A DNA stretch of 64,000 nt from Apus apus (taxonomy: Eukaryota; Chordata; Aves; Apodiformes; Apodidae). Location: NCBI RefSeq assembly GCF_020740795.1, contig NC_067289.1, forward strand, positions 23,238,608 through 23,302,607, written 5' to 3'. The translations under genes were made by a program, and so were the position numbers. Each line of letters begins with the position of its first letter. Position 1 is the stretch's first letter. Positions 11,393 to 24,900 of the stretch are shown here, in pieces. The notes under the pieces are model-generated. The model saw nothing but the letters and a program-made list of their open reading frames with translations. It was not told the DNA's origin and searched no databases.

Positions 11393-14300
11393 AATGATGT
11401 GTGGATTGAAGACTGGCATAACTGTTTCTGAATAAGACTATGAGCAGGTGGAATGGCCTTTTATTATTGATAAAGGTATTGATCTCCTTTAGTCCCAATG
11501 AGTACGATGCAGGCAAGGGTGTTTAAATTGTAAGGAAAAACTATAAACAAGGTAAAAAAGTGCCTTTCCACAGCTCTTCTAATAGGTTGAGGTTTATACA
11601 GGCTTGAGATTCGAAGCCCAACATGTGCAATATAGGACTAAGCAAGTGTAAGTCAAATCAGGGAATTACAAGGAGTTGACAGGTTACATGAAGCAAAAAA
11701 ACTAAGCCTGATCAAGAAACACTGATATTACTAATAGAAAACTAAAGTCAGTAATAAGCTGCAGTCATTTTTTTTCTCTTAACTTTGAGCAATTTTGCTT
11801 GGATTACAGAACTAGAAAATCTAATTGAAACAAGTGTATGGTTAGTTCCATGTAATGGCTCTTATGCAGTCCAAGATACATTAAGAAGAAAAATGTTAAT
11901 TGCCAATGTGCTGAATATACTGGATTGGTAACATTTAATTGTAAAAAGAGATCATTTTGAATGGCTGCTATTTTCCTGTCTTCCTAAAATGAATCTACCA
12001 ACAAAATAACACACAGTGTAAGTGAAGTTTGAGTTCAAAGATGTAATTTCTAATTCAAGGAGGCATTAAGTATATGCTTAACTTTGACCAAATGTGTAAA
12101 GCTATTAACTTCTAGGACCATAAAGAAAAGCTTAAAGTTAAATGGGTGCTTATTCACACAGGGCTGCCTTCTTGAATCTTACTCCCCCTGCCAGTATTAG
12201 GACTCTCTTTAGCAGCCAGTCCCATGGTGATCAGTGAAACTGATTGCCAAAAAACCTCCAAAGCAACAAAAAAAGCCCACCCTGTTATTGACTATGAAAA
12301 GTAGGCATAACCCAGTTGTAGTGTTTACATATGGGTTTGTTATCACAGTGAACAACATCTCTTTTAGCCAATATTAGACATGAGTGGTGAAAAATTGGGG
12401 TTAGCTCTTGATTTATGGTGGCTCATAGCTAAAAGCAGGCAGGTAGCTAGGTGAATGTTTATGAAGGCAAATGAGAAGTTGCTTTTAAAAATCAAGACTC
12501 ATGTTTTTGAGGATCCCTGGGTAGCCTGGGCAGTAAGCTGGTCTAACACAGTCCAGAGTAAAATGGTTTTAGTTTTTTTCACAAGAGTTAGCTAAAGGGA
12601 AATCCAGACTTTTAATTTTGAGCCCTAAAATCTTCTCTACCAACATGAACTGGGGAGAACACCAGCAAATCTCAGTTTCATACAGGTGTGTCACAGCTAC
12701 TCATGATGGTTAATAAATGGGCCTGCTGTTCTCACTTATTGTTCACTAATTGAAGATAATGAACTATTTGTGCTAATGATGTACTCTCTGTGTCTCAAAA
12801 TCAGACCGTGAACTTTGTTTTGTCGAGCTTTGATTTGCCCTGCACCACAGACCAAAATCTTCCCACTGACTTTCGCTTGTTCTGTACAAGCCCAGAGTCA
12901 ATTCCAGCTTATCAGTGACAGACAAACCCTTTCTGTCAGAGGAATGGTAAAATTGTTACATTGCATCTTGATTTTTCTGTTTTGAGACATGTAGTTATTT
13001 TAATCGCATACACTCTATTGGCACTAAATTTCTTTATTATTCTTTATTATTCTTTAGCACTTAGGAATATCAGTTAAAATTCCCCATGGAGGTAGAAGTT
13101 ATGTAGTGTTGCCCTTCTTTGTTTTCAAAATAATCACACTTCAAACATACAACCTCCAGAAACTAAAGCCTCCTCTAAAAATTCATTTCCTCCTTTCCCT
13201 TCAAAATAAGGATATTGCCAGAATTTCATGGATTTCATGTTCTCTGTAATTCTTTCAGTGATTGCTTCAGTCTGTGCTCAGAGAATAAGTACAAACAGCT
13301 CAAAAGAATTTTAAAATGGAGTAGAAATGTAAAATGCTATCTTGAATTTTGCATTACATATACCACCCTACTTGGATTTCTTGCTAACTACCCAAGTACA
13401 TAACCACGGGATCCCCAACCCCTTATTAAAGGTCAGTAGAGATGTGATTGCCCTGATTCTTTCCTCTCTCTCTCTCGAGCTCAGTCCCACTTGCCAGCTG
13501 GCCAGCCCTCCCTTCCTTCTTGTTTTTCCAATGAACGAAGTGCTTAAAAACCTGAAAGCAAACAAACCAAAGAGGCCTTGACATGGAGATGACAACCACT
13601 GGGGATCAGAGCAAGAGCCACGGGGAATCACAGCTGCGTGGCTCCATCTGCAGCCTCCACCATCTGCAGAGGGGAAAGCAACTGCAGCAGACAAACTGCA
13701 GCAGCAAGAGCTGTGTTTGCAAAGGAGAAACACTCTTCTTGCCCAGCACCAAAAAAGGAGGGTTTGCATCATCACCCATGAAGAGGAGGAGGATTTCCTG
13801 CTCAGACCACTCTCCTGCCATAAGGTATTTTCTATATGTTGTCAAATTCCAAGCGAGGGTTGAGCCACCCCATCCTGGGTCACACACCATGCACTCATCT
13901 AGCCTGAGGATTATCCAAATCAATTAAAAGAGTTTATAGGGTGCAAGTTCTTGAAAACTAGTTTTCTTGAAGAGAAAAATAACTTTCCATGTGAAACCTG
14001 CAGCAAATTGGACAAGTTGTGAAATCGAACCATTAAATGATGACATGCAAATAATGTTCCCCTGTCATTTGGGTTTCCAAACTCATATGAAATCTGTAGC
14101 CAAGGCTGAAACCAGATATAATATACAACTTTGTTACAAGAATAAATGTTTTCTTGGAGTCCAGGAAAATATGCATAATCAAGCTCAGGATAATTTGCTT
14201 GGATGCCTGGCAAGCCAGTCTGAATTCAAGTCTCTCATCCATTTTGGAAAAGGCTTCTGGAAAGGAAAAAAAAAACCAACAACAACCCACCACATTTTGC

Positions 14301-17300
14301 CTCAAACAAATGTTGGTGTGGATTGTTGAGTTATCTGAAAATATACCTGGCACTTGAACCCTCCTGTGAAGTATTTGGTAGTCTTCATTTTTGCTGAGGT
14401 CTTTATTATAGCAGACATTCAAGGTTTTAACAGAATTGACTTTAACTGGAATTTATTGGCCAATTTCCCCCTACACAAACACTTTTTAATTTAAAAGGAC
14501 ATGTTTCTTGAAGTTTGGTTTCAGCCCAACTGCTTCTGCTTCGTGAAAACCCCTTGAAATGCAGTTGTACTACTCACTTAAGGAGGAGTTTTTTGAGTCA
14601 CGGCAGTGGGTCTAAGTCCATAATCCTAAATAACAGCTTAACCCTTGCAACAAAATATATTGTGGCTCTTTGGTTGGTTTTGCTTTTCTAAAGCAATTTC
14701 CAGAGATATATTTACTTTGAATATGCATTATTCCCTAAAATGCAACTTTTCTTTTCTTGGAGGTTTTATTTCTTTAAGGGTCAGAGGTGAATATTTAGAA
14801 GAAGGCACGTTTTTCTGAGTTGTTTCTCTTGCAGGTTGCAGATGATGCACAGGAAGCAAATCTTCTGATGTCTTGTGAGCATAAAAATGCTAGATCCTTA
14901 CATGGTGCAAAGGAAAGGAGCTCCATTGTCTTCAGGTTACTTTCATGGCTGTGGTATGGCTTCTGATTGCCTTTGTAGATATCTTCCACCCAGCTGTCTT
15001 TGTTTTGACCAGTCTTTGCTCAGGGAACAAAAATAGCAGCTGTAATACCTGGCACTGGACAGAAAAAAAACTTGGAATGACAGAACTGTGGGTAGGGAAA
15101 AAAATGTGATGTTTGAGCTAAGTACATGGGTGAGGTCTATAGGTAAATGATCCATAATGTAATACTTTAGAAATGGCTTTAGCTTGTAAACTCTTTTTCT
15201 TCAGTGAAGTTTACTTTTAAACACTGTTTTTTGGACAATAGACTATTTTGCTGTCTTGCATTGCAACACTTCTGCAAGACACGTTTTATGTGATCCAGGT
15301 GCTCCCATCATGATTTAAACATTATGACATTTATTATTAAAATATACTGTCATTTGTTACCTGACAAAGTAATGCTAACTCATGAATAAAGTATCCTGGC
15401 TAGCTATGGAAATCAGATGCCACCAAAATGATAACTAATTCCCATGCCATATGAGCTTCAATAGTAGCACTAAATAGTAACAAGTTATTCAGCATTTTAT
15501 TCCTTACAGATGGCATTAAATGTTTATTTCCCAGCATAAGGCAAATAAGTATTCCAATTACAGATAAAAGGGAAGGCATGCATCTTTTTAAAGCTTTACA
15601 GCAACGGGTTTGGCAATGCTTATAATAAACAAAAGGTTTTTACTTCAAGGAATTGAAGATTAAATCTGATATATAGCTGAAATAAATAATACAAGCATCT
15701 TATGACTGCTTGCAGGATAAGATCTTAACTGTTGTCTGGATAGGATTAATAGCAAGGAGTTATTTGGACAGTGAATAGGAACAGGAGATTATATATTCAA
15801 ACTGTGAATCTGTAATTTAGCATTCTATTTTTTTTCAGTCTCACATTTGTCACAAAGCTTCAGCAAGTACAATGGAATGTATCCATCTTCTCACTTTAAT
15901 CTTAGAAGAGGAGTTCAAATGTCTCTGGGTGTGTATGTATCTTCCATACATCTTTTTAATGTAGTCTCTCCTGGGGTAAGAAGTATATGGAGCCTTAACA
16001 ACATGTCTTTTTTCCAGAAAGAATTCTGTTGAGATTAAGTTCCTCTGTCTGCATGTTTATCAACATATTTTCTCATTGAGTGTTTTCTTACTTTTCCCTT
16101 TGTGACTTTTTATCTAAAAGTAATTACTGAATTTTCTCATCAGAACAGGGCATGCCCCTCTAAAAGGAAACAAGTACCTTTTGACAGTACAGCCAGGCCA
16201 TTACCAGTCTTACTTTCACCTGAAATTCTTTGATTTACTTCTTTATCACAGGATATCTTGTTTTACAGCCTGAATGTCTCTTTTTGGATGAATTGTCAGA
16301 TACAGAAGGAAGTCAAGAACCTCCTGTTGTACATGGCAACAATTTCCATAAAATGTTTCCATTGTAGGAACAAATAATCAAATTAAAATTTGGGATACTG
16401 ATTCAATCAAGGAAGCATGATACATCATCCTGCTGAAAAAAAAGGTATGTATTTATGGTAGTTTGTTAAATTTTCATTCAGACTTGCAGGTTAACACTCA
16501 AAGAACAGAAAAACGCCTATTGCTCTAGCTTTGATTTTTAAAATTAGTGCTGTGAGTGATGTGAGATGAGAACTCAATTGTCAGGAGTGCACAAGAGATG
16601 AATTTGTAGTCATTCCCAGTTATTTTTATGCCTCTTGATTTCCTTATATTAAGTGTAAAAAATAGACACTTCATGCATAGAGGTTTCTATGTTTAGTGCT
16701 GGAAAGGGTAAAAGAGGGGAAAAAAAAATCATGGTAGTGAGCAGAGTGGTCTGTTTCACTCCCAACTAATTGGCCTTTTTTTTGTAAAAAGATGACTTTA
16801 GAAGATATTTCATAATTTCTGCCAAGTGTGCTCTTGGCATTGGCTTGTCTGAGGCTGAGCAACTCACCTTCCAAGTTCCTCAGCAAGAATCAAAGAACTT
16901 AGTGTTTTCTGGTTTGAAACAAAACCAAAACCGAAGACAAGCCTCCTTAGACCTGCTGAGCTGTTTCCTGCCTATATCCCAACACCAGAATTAGCATGAT
17001 GAGGCTATTTATGCTTATAGCCATATAAGCTTAGATAATATGTACCTGGAGATAAATTTGGCAGTGCCTTGCATAATGCTGTAAGAACTGCAATATGGAG
17101 GCTGAGGAATAATTGAAGCTAAAAGCCTCAGTGGTGAAACACCTTCTTATTCTGCAGGTGCACAGAGTGTAATAATGTGATCTGGAGATGAATTTACTGT
17201 ATGGGAAATTAGATGGCACCTGAATTTGGACTGCATACCTGTTTGTGGTAAATAATCATGAACATAGAAATGTTGGGTGTGATTTCTGAAAGCATAAATA

Positions 17301-20300
17301 TGTATGAGCATTGGTATGCAGGGGGGAGGTGTCAATGGAAGGAGCCTTGCTCAGAGGTGGGCTGTGAATATGCAGCAGCTGATCTTTACTCTTTCCCTGA
17401 AGTCTGTAATTCAGCGTTTTTTATTTTTATTTTTACATCTTCTGCTGTGCACAGAGCAGCTGGCTACAGCACCAGCAGTTACCTTCAAAGCCTCTTGCCC
17501 TAGATTCCCCAGCATGGCAGGGATGAGGCTGGATCTTTTCCCTGCTGAACAGACCAAGGCTGAGATTTTGCTGTATCACAGTACTGCATGTGTGCCATGC
17601 TGTGCTCTCTGCTCCTTCCGTGGCAGCCTGCTGCTCCTCTGGATGCCAGAAGTTCCTGTGTGGGAAGCATTTGATAGTCCCTGCTTTTGCCACTCCTGCT
17701 GGCACAGCCTCCTGTGCTCCTCTACCCTGGATGATGCAGCAGGGGGCATAAATATTTCATTCTGCATAAAATAAGCACTTGTTACTAGCATCTGTATAAA
17801 AAGGATGGTTATATTACATGGTCATGCAAAGGTAAGCAGAAGTAAAACAAATGAGGACATGAGACAAGCTGTGGGACATCTGTAATTGTTTTTTCAGGGG
17901 CTGGGACCATGGTCAAGAGGAGGCTGCCAGCACCCAGACAGCTCTGCTGCAGGGATGGGGCTCCTGCCTTCCACGGCAATGGGAACAAATGGGGACTCTG
18001 CTTTGCACTTACTCCCAGGTAAGTCTTAGAGTTCAGAGAAGAGTCCTGGTATTTTCTCTTCGTTTCCCAGCTGTGAATGAGTAAGACAACTGGAATTTGA
18101 ATGACAGAAATTGGCGGCAGAGAAAGATCCTGATTTATGGAGTGTTAATTGTTTGAGGTTCACTGAAGCCCAGCTCTGACATGACCTCAGGAGTGTGTTT
18201 CTGCTCACAGAGAGACAAATCACACAGTCTGCACAGCCCTTTCCTATCAGCAGGGGCAAAAGAACTTCATGTTCATTGTCTTTGGCATGACACCACCACT
18301 TAATCTCTTTCCTGCTAGCCAAGAAAAGACCTGCATTTTTAATGTTCAAAAGAAATCTGCGTTTACTTTTTAAAAACTCCACTTGAATACAGTTTTTAAA
18401 TGCTAAGTAGACACCTAATGACAGATAAACAGCATTATTTTATGGTTAGGCATAACTTTTACTAAGTATGCACATCATTAGAGTGGTTTTTACAATATAA
18501 AAAGTTTTACAATGTAAGTAGTGCAACTATTGGGCAAGTGGTTGAGAGAAACAAAAGTATGAGTTAAGTTGCACCAAAAGCTCTCTGTGTACTGTGAATA
18601 ACACAAGTGTGTAAAATACTTTTCCTTTCAAGTTGTCTTCAAGATGACTTTTAACTCACTGTTATTCATAACCATAAGGTTTAAACTGGTAAAGTTTTTG
18701 TCATGGTTTTCTTGTGGGTTATACAAAGAAACACTTCACAATCAAAAAACCATAAAAGGCCATATATTGAAATAAATATTTCTTTGCCAGGCAACAATCC
18801 TATCTGGAGTAGATGTCCCCTTTTGCCTCAGTGTCACACATGTAAGTGTTTTATAAGAGCCAATTAAAATGAAATGCAAAATGGATGTTCAGCCTGTGTG
18901 CTCTATTTTCTGAGAATAGAACTAAGTTCAACCATTCAAACCTTTCAAAGGTATTTATCAACTATTGTCATGCTACAAACATCCTCCTGGTATGGTATGC
19001 TTCAATCACTTTATTTTTATAATAATTATAAATGATACTGAACATGATCTGAAATAATTTGTGATATACCAAGGAACATATGAAATTTTGTTCTCCCCTT
19101 CTACATAACAAATTGAAATTTATGTTTTGAGGTTTTGAATAGTTATAAAAGAAAAAGCCTATAAAGTATAGCCATATAACTTAATGAAGTTCAGTCTTGC
19201 TCCTTTCCACATGAAAAATGAGAGAATATAAACCACTCATTTTTACAATTAGGTATTTATTTTAATATAAACATATTAACAGCAACAGGAAGAATTGCAA
19301 ACCTGGAATTACCAAGTCAGCGCAGTATTTCCGTTTCTCACATACTTGTGGTCTTCTCATATCTGGGATGCTGATGTTTAGCAAACCTCTAGAAAAAGCA
19401 TAGATCTGCATTTAAGAGTCATTCCAATGTCATTCTCTATAAACTTTTCCTAGGAAAAACTCCTACAAGGAGGAGAGCCTTGGAGCTGGCTGTGGGCAGC
19501 TGGTCGTGCAGCGCTGGGAGATGGGAGGTGACTCTGAGGCCAAAGGGTTTAAATGAGTAAAAAAGGACCTGAAAGAACTGATGGGTTGGGTGAGGTCATT
19601 AAACTGAGACAGCTGGAGAAGTCACTCCATCTAAAACTTTTAACTATAAGTCTGTGACTCTTTGTTTAGAAGCCAAATGTTCTCATTTCCAAATCTGTTT
19701 TAAGGGAAATTAAGCATTCAGCATTTTTAACAATTTTGTCGATCTGTAGACAGATATGGATTACCTAGTACCCTTACAATTTAATAGCCTTTGAAAATAG
19801 CCTTTCATTTAGAGATAAACCTAACTCAGATTTCATTCTGAGAAATAATTAAATGAGCATGAACATTAAAAAAACCAACAAGCAACAAAACCCCAAAAAC
19901 CATAAATTATTATATTTAATAAATAGCAACTGCTAGAGAAATAAGGTATAAAATAAGTAAACCTTTGCTTTATACATGTTTACTTTATGTGAAATTGTGG
20001 GTTAAATTTAGCTAAAATAACCAGGATTAAGAAAATGTGAATGTTATTTTGAATTATCTTTTGTACTTGCTTCTGTTTTAGCAATATTGCATCATTTTTA
20101 ACAAGTGCCTCAATAGGGAAAAAGTCCAGTAGTCATCACATAGAAAAAATACTGGGAACCTTATCTCCTGGAATAAACTGTGGCTATGCCTGACATTTAA
20201 ATATTTTTTTATTATTGGAATTACCTCCAAAAATACCTATTGCAGATACCAACAATTAGTGGTAACAATTATGCAGTTTACATTTCAGCACTTCTTTCTC

Positions 20301-20427
20301 TCGCTTTCTTTTTTTCCCAGGGAATACTCAATAGCCAGATAAGGAGCTCATTGCTGCTGCCAGGAATTTTTATGTAAGGAATTACAGCTGAGAACTCAAT
20401 TACCTGTCAGATATAATTCTATTAGGA
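11393..20427. other. Intergenic, no gene seen
   Basis: No repeat family recognised. The longest frames (13368-13775 minus, 135 codons; 17304-17774 plus, 156 codons) have no recognisable domain and a composition like flanking DNA. TTCTTTATTAT occurs twice in tandem at about 13030-13052. The segment 15300-15620 is A/T-rich with intact-looking homeodomain-type cores and could be a conserved non-coding element. Confidence 0.6.
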
Positions 20428-20886
20428 ATGTATTCACTGCTTTGTTCTAACGTAGTCATTTACCCCACTACAGTACCATATATTGATCATTCTCCAAGTA
20501 GGGACAAAACCCTTTCTGAGACGTACTTGTGCGTGTTCCAACAGGCCGATTTCTACTTCCTGCACATTCTGGGGCTCAGCAAAGAAGATGCTGTGGCTGA
20601 TGGAGGAAGGCAGACACCAAAGCCTGAGGAAGCTTGCTGTATAATTGACAACCGTGCTTTCGCAGCATTTTACAAGGCAGTAACACAGTCCCCAAGTGAC
20701 CCAGTGGTGCAGCCAGAGGCTGCGTGCGTGGTTCCAGTGAGGGAACAGGAGCAGTGCCAAGAGCATTGTTGCAACAGCCCCATTAAATTAGGGTGCTATA
20801 AATGCTTAATTAAATCAAATTTACTGTGGATCCTTGCACGTGGTAGGGAAAATACTGGCATCGTTTTTAGGAGAATGAGGAGATAG
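20428..20886 (+). other. Unrecognised 152-codon open frame, probably non-coding
   Basis: Among the longest complete frames in the desert. The translation has no signal peptide, membrane segment or known motif. It has a run of Cys/Gln/Glu (EQEQCQEHCC) near residue 105-115, and no poly(A) signal or splice context stands out. The start ATG has a weak context. I list it only because of its length; chance is the most likely explanation. Confidence 0.15.
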
Positions 20887-20964
20887 TGCCAGCAGAGACA
20901 CTGGTGGGGTCACCGCCCTGTGAGACTGCCCATGACGTGGTCTCCTGTGCAATACACCAGCCTG

Positions 20965-20982
20965 TGACACCAGAGGGGGCTT
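20965..20982. promoter_or_regulatory. Weaker candidate CTCF-like motif
   Basis: GTGACACCAGAGGGGGC matches the same consensus at 12 of 14 positions, in the same orientation as the 33.775-kb site, in a locally GC-richer stretch (20880-21000). A motif of this quality can occur by chance in 64 kb. Confidence 0.25.
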
Positions 20983-21872
20983 TCAAGGTGTAAAAGGGAC
21001 TGAACTGAGAAAACCCATCTCTAGTGTCCACGTAGTGGGATGTTGATGTTATCCTCAGTGCTACCATCTCTTCTGAATTTTAGAGCTAGAGATTAAGGCT
21101 CAGAAAAACTAAATTAGAGGTTGATGTTTCGGTCCCTGGTCAGGCTTGAGGGCTGTGATTGCTCTCCTACTTTTCTCTATAAAAAACAGATGGAAAGATT
21201 TTCAGAAGATGTGCATTCCTCATCTTACAAATACTTGGGAAAGTTACCTGTGAAGCCCAGCAAGAACTGGGAAACACTGGCAGGACACTGGTGTGGTTCC
21301 TGAGACAAACCTCCATGACATTCAAACACGACTGCTCTCCTGAGACTTCCAGATAAAGGTACTAACTTAATCTAACTATTTGGATGCACTTGCCTGCTTG
21401 CACAAGCAACTGGATGGAGGCCACCAATTCAGTTTGTATCAATGACCAAACAGCTGTCAGATTGCCTGGGGTTTGATCACAAGCCAGCTTTCAAGCAAGG
21501 ATCTAGAGATGAAAGTCTGTGGGTGTGCAGTTATTGATCCCCTTAGACCTCTTACCGTATATCTCACCTCTGCTGAAGTGCACGCAGGGAATGAGGGTGG
21601 CAGAATGGCAGCAACCAGAGTGCCCCTACTTCCTTGGCAGATGAAAGAAACTACTAAAAATGTTGCTCCTGCTGCAGAAACCAGTTTGGACTTTCAGTTC
21701 TGATGCCAGTGCCAAGAAATATTTGCCAGCTTGAGGCGTCAAGCGTCTTGCATCACGTCAGCCAGAAATGCTGCAGAAATGAAAGATCGTGGTGTAAACC
21801 AAAATCAATAATATACAATGAGAAAGTGTGGGAAATCAAATTTAAATAACAATAGAGACACAGATGCTTGAA

Positions 21873-21934
21873 CCACAGAATCACCGTGGTTGGACAAGAC
21901 CTCCAAGAGCACTGAGTCCAAACATCCCCCCAGG
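21873..21934 (-). mobile_element. CR1 LINE 3' fragment, very short
   Basis: About 60 bp: CCACAGAATCACCGTGGTTGGACAAGACCTCCAAGAGCACTGAGTCCAA matches the terminal 3' segment of CR1 in minus orientation. The element ends at a CCCCCC run followed by an A-rich stretch. It is too short to assign to a subfamily. Confidence 0.85.
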
Positions 21935-24900
21935 GGAAAAAAACAAAACACAAATTAGGAAAAAAAATATTAAAAAAACAACTAACAAAACAAACCTCCA
22001 AGAGTAAACTTCCACTCCTGTGTTCCTTTAGCTGTGTGCTTCAGAAGACACTGTTCTGCTTTGAAGCTCCAAGGCTGTGAAACATTTGCAAAGGGAAAAC
22101 AATATTAACAATCAACACAACTGATTAAGACAACTGGTTGGAAAGAATTCAGTGTAAACCCCAGCATTTTTAACTGAGAAGTTAACATCAGGCTGCTGAT
22201 TTGAGATGTTGACAGAAACAGGATGAGCTATTTTCTAACTAGTTCTATTAAAAACTTTTCTCACTGGATTCTGGTAAACTTAATAAAGAAATACCCTTCA
22301 CAACACTAGAATTTATATAAGCAGCAGACACTTGTCAGTAAAGCTGGTCTGAGTCTGGTACTTGGGGCAGTGCAATTTACAAAAGCACAAGATTAAGATC
22401 AATATTTGGCCAAGGCCTTACAGTAAAACGGAAAATAATTACAGGCTTCTCCAAAAAGAACACTTTGTTCAGTGGGTTCACACTGCCAGAAAGGAGCTAT
22501 ATATTGTTATGATAGTATTTGCATCTGCTCATAACTCTTATTTTATGCCTGTATTTCCCTCATGGCACACACAGTGACACAACCTACTGTGGCTGAAAGA
22601 GAACCCATATTCCCAAAATGTCAACAGGGACAGAGAAGATCAATACAAAAACACAAGGCAAAAAAGCAGGTGCAGAGAAGGATCAGCATGCTCAGTGGTA
22701 GTTGGCTTTTAGTTCCTTACACTTATTTTCAAGCAGCAAATTTGTATGAAGTATACTTTCCATAGCAGATAAAAGGAATGTTAATATTAAAGCCATACGG
22801 ATGCAGATCATCTTGAAAGACCACTAGTTAATTCCTAACAAAACACGTTGGTTTTGTTTGGTTTGGTTTTTTTAAAGATTGATTGATAGATCCAGCTAGA
22901 TGCGACTTCATTTTTCTTGCCCTCCTTCCTTTGAAAGGACTATTGAGGCTAAAGAAGAGGTGAGACCACATCTTGAGTCACATCATCTCTTCTGGAGTCC
23001 TCATGCCAGGTTCTGTTGCGTGATAACTGCATTGATGAAGTGAAGAGCAAACAGAGAAGACATTCAGTACTGAAGAGGATTAGACTGTTCTAACATGACA
23101 GAATATCTTGGGTGGCTATTGCCAGGCTGCTTCAGCAGGATACTCAAAGGGATCTGTAATACAAACCAATTTCCTAGTTTACACTGAATTTCAACTTGTG
23201 GTTGCATTGCTCTCTTGGCACAGAGCATCAGCAGCAATAATGAAGGGATAAAAGAACAGTTGTTCCATTTTATAAAATGATTATATAGTTTCTCAATAGA
23301 GAAAATGAGAGATCAAAGAACAGGAATTTTTGGTGTTTTTTTGGGGGGGTGAGATCTAAGTAATTTACAAGGAAAATGGAACCTCTGGCTGGTAATCTTT
23401 CCTGCTCTTTTCAATCAAAATATTTTAGGTTAAGACAGAACAATCAAAAGGAAAATAATAATAACCACCTCTTATTTTATTCTATAGTTCCTGTCATTTC
23501 CAAATATAGGTTCTATTCTGCCCTTGTGTAGTTGAGCCTTTTCATCCTTGCCATTTTAGTTGAGCTAATCAGTATTTTTGGTCAATGTTGCTGCAGTTTT
23601 TTTCATCCAGTTTTCTACATCATCTCTTTTGCTTAATTGGAACCAAAATAGGTTGGATTGCTGGACTGAATGGAAGTCATTTTTGCCAGTTCAGCCTTAC
23701 ACTGTTGCCGTGCTGCCACACTGCCTGAGAGAGATTTTGGAGTTCAAGTATTTCATCCTTCCACTTCTCTCTCCACCAAGAAAACCTGTATCATTTTGTA
23801 ACTTCCCAAAAGATTTTTGCCTAGTTGTCTCAAGATGATGTGTGCAATTCAGAAGCTGATAGAAAAAGCAAAGATGTAAAGATTTTCCCTTCAGCAACCG
23901 CTGATTCACTGAAATGGAAACAGTTTATACAAGAGCTTTGCTTTTTGACCATTTTTTGTAACAGGAATGAGGAGCAAAAGTAATTTGAAAGCAGGGGGTG
24001 TGTGTTTGTTTGCTTTACAATCTCTTTGTATCGTTAGACTTATAGAATATTTCTAATGAACAGTACATGAAAGTGCAATGCAACAGACAACCCATTCCTA
24101 CGCAACTTGAAACGTATCAGCTTCACAGAGCTGAAATAACCCCCTCCTTGAAAGAGGACGGGATTTGAAAGTCACTCTTTTAAGCCTGTTTAGAGCAAAT
24201 AAAAAGCCCTTTTGATATTTCAGGCCTGAAACTTTAAATATCTCATAAGCTCTAAAGGTAGTACCTCAAACCTGGGTGCCTCCCACGCTGAGCTCTCAGG
24301 GCCGCCCGCTGCAAACTGTTCCGGAAGGAGGGCTGCAGGATGCAGGCATCTCACCCCAGCTGCACCAGAGCAATCCCACCGTGCTGCTGCCTTTTGCTTT
24401 GCCAAGAGCCTGAATTTCTCCTGCAGCTTCAGGTGGAACACCTTGATCCTGGCCAGAGAGGCACTCAGCTCAACTTCTCACAAACCCCCGGAGTCGCTTT
24501 TCCAGCACCCACTCCAGGGATGCAGCAGGGAGAGCAAGGACTCCACGAGTAACACGGGGCTGTAAACAAAACCCTCACTTCAGGCAGAAGCAGAGCCCAG
24601 GGAGTTTTCTGCTGGAGTTCCCTGTGTTTCAGCTGCTGGATGGTGTCAAGTGGAATGTGGAGCAAAACAATAACATCTGAAGAGATGCTGGTAGAAGATT
24701 GTGAAGAGGACTTGAAGCTTTTGTTGCAGAACTGTCATTTGCTGGAGAACTTCATGCTGGAACAAGCATTTTCAGCTCAAGTGGGTCAAGTATTAACTCA
24801 GCCCCTTTTTTTTTGGCAACAAGAACACAATTTTTCATAATAGTAACGTTATTTCAATGTATTGCAAGAAAGTACACTGTTTATTACAATTTAGGAGTTT

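Noticed and set aside
13368-13927. Overlapping frames of 105-135 codons on both strands
   Set aside because: Frames open on both strands at once point to locally low stop density; neither translation has recognisable features.
16261-16340. Possible minus-strand LINE 3' end (CCTCCTGTTGTACATGGCAAC...)
   Set aside because: Resemblance limited to about 30 bases without the expected neighbouring blocks.
17304-17774. 156-codon open frame on the plus strand
   Set aside because: The longest complete frame, but no domain, no family resemblance, and overlapping frames on the other strand are just as long. Most likely chance in a GC-richer patch.
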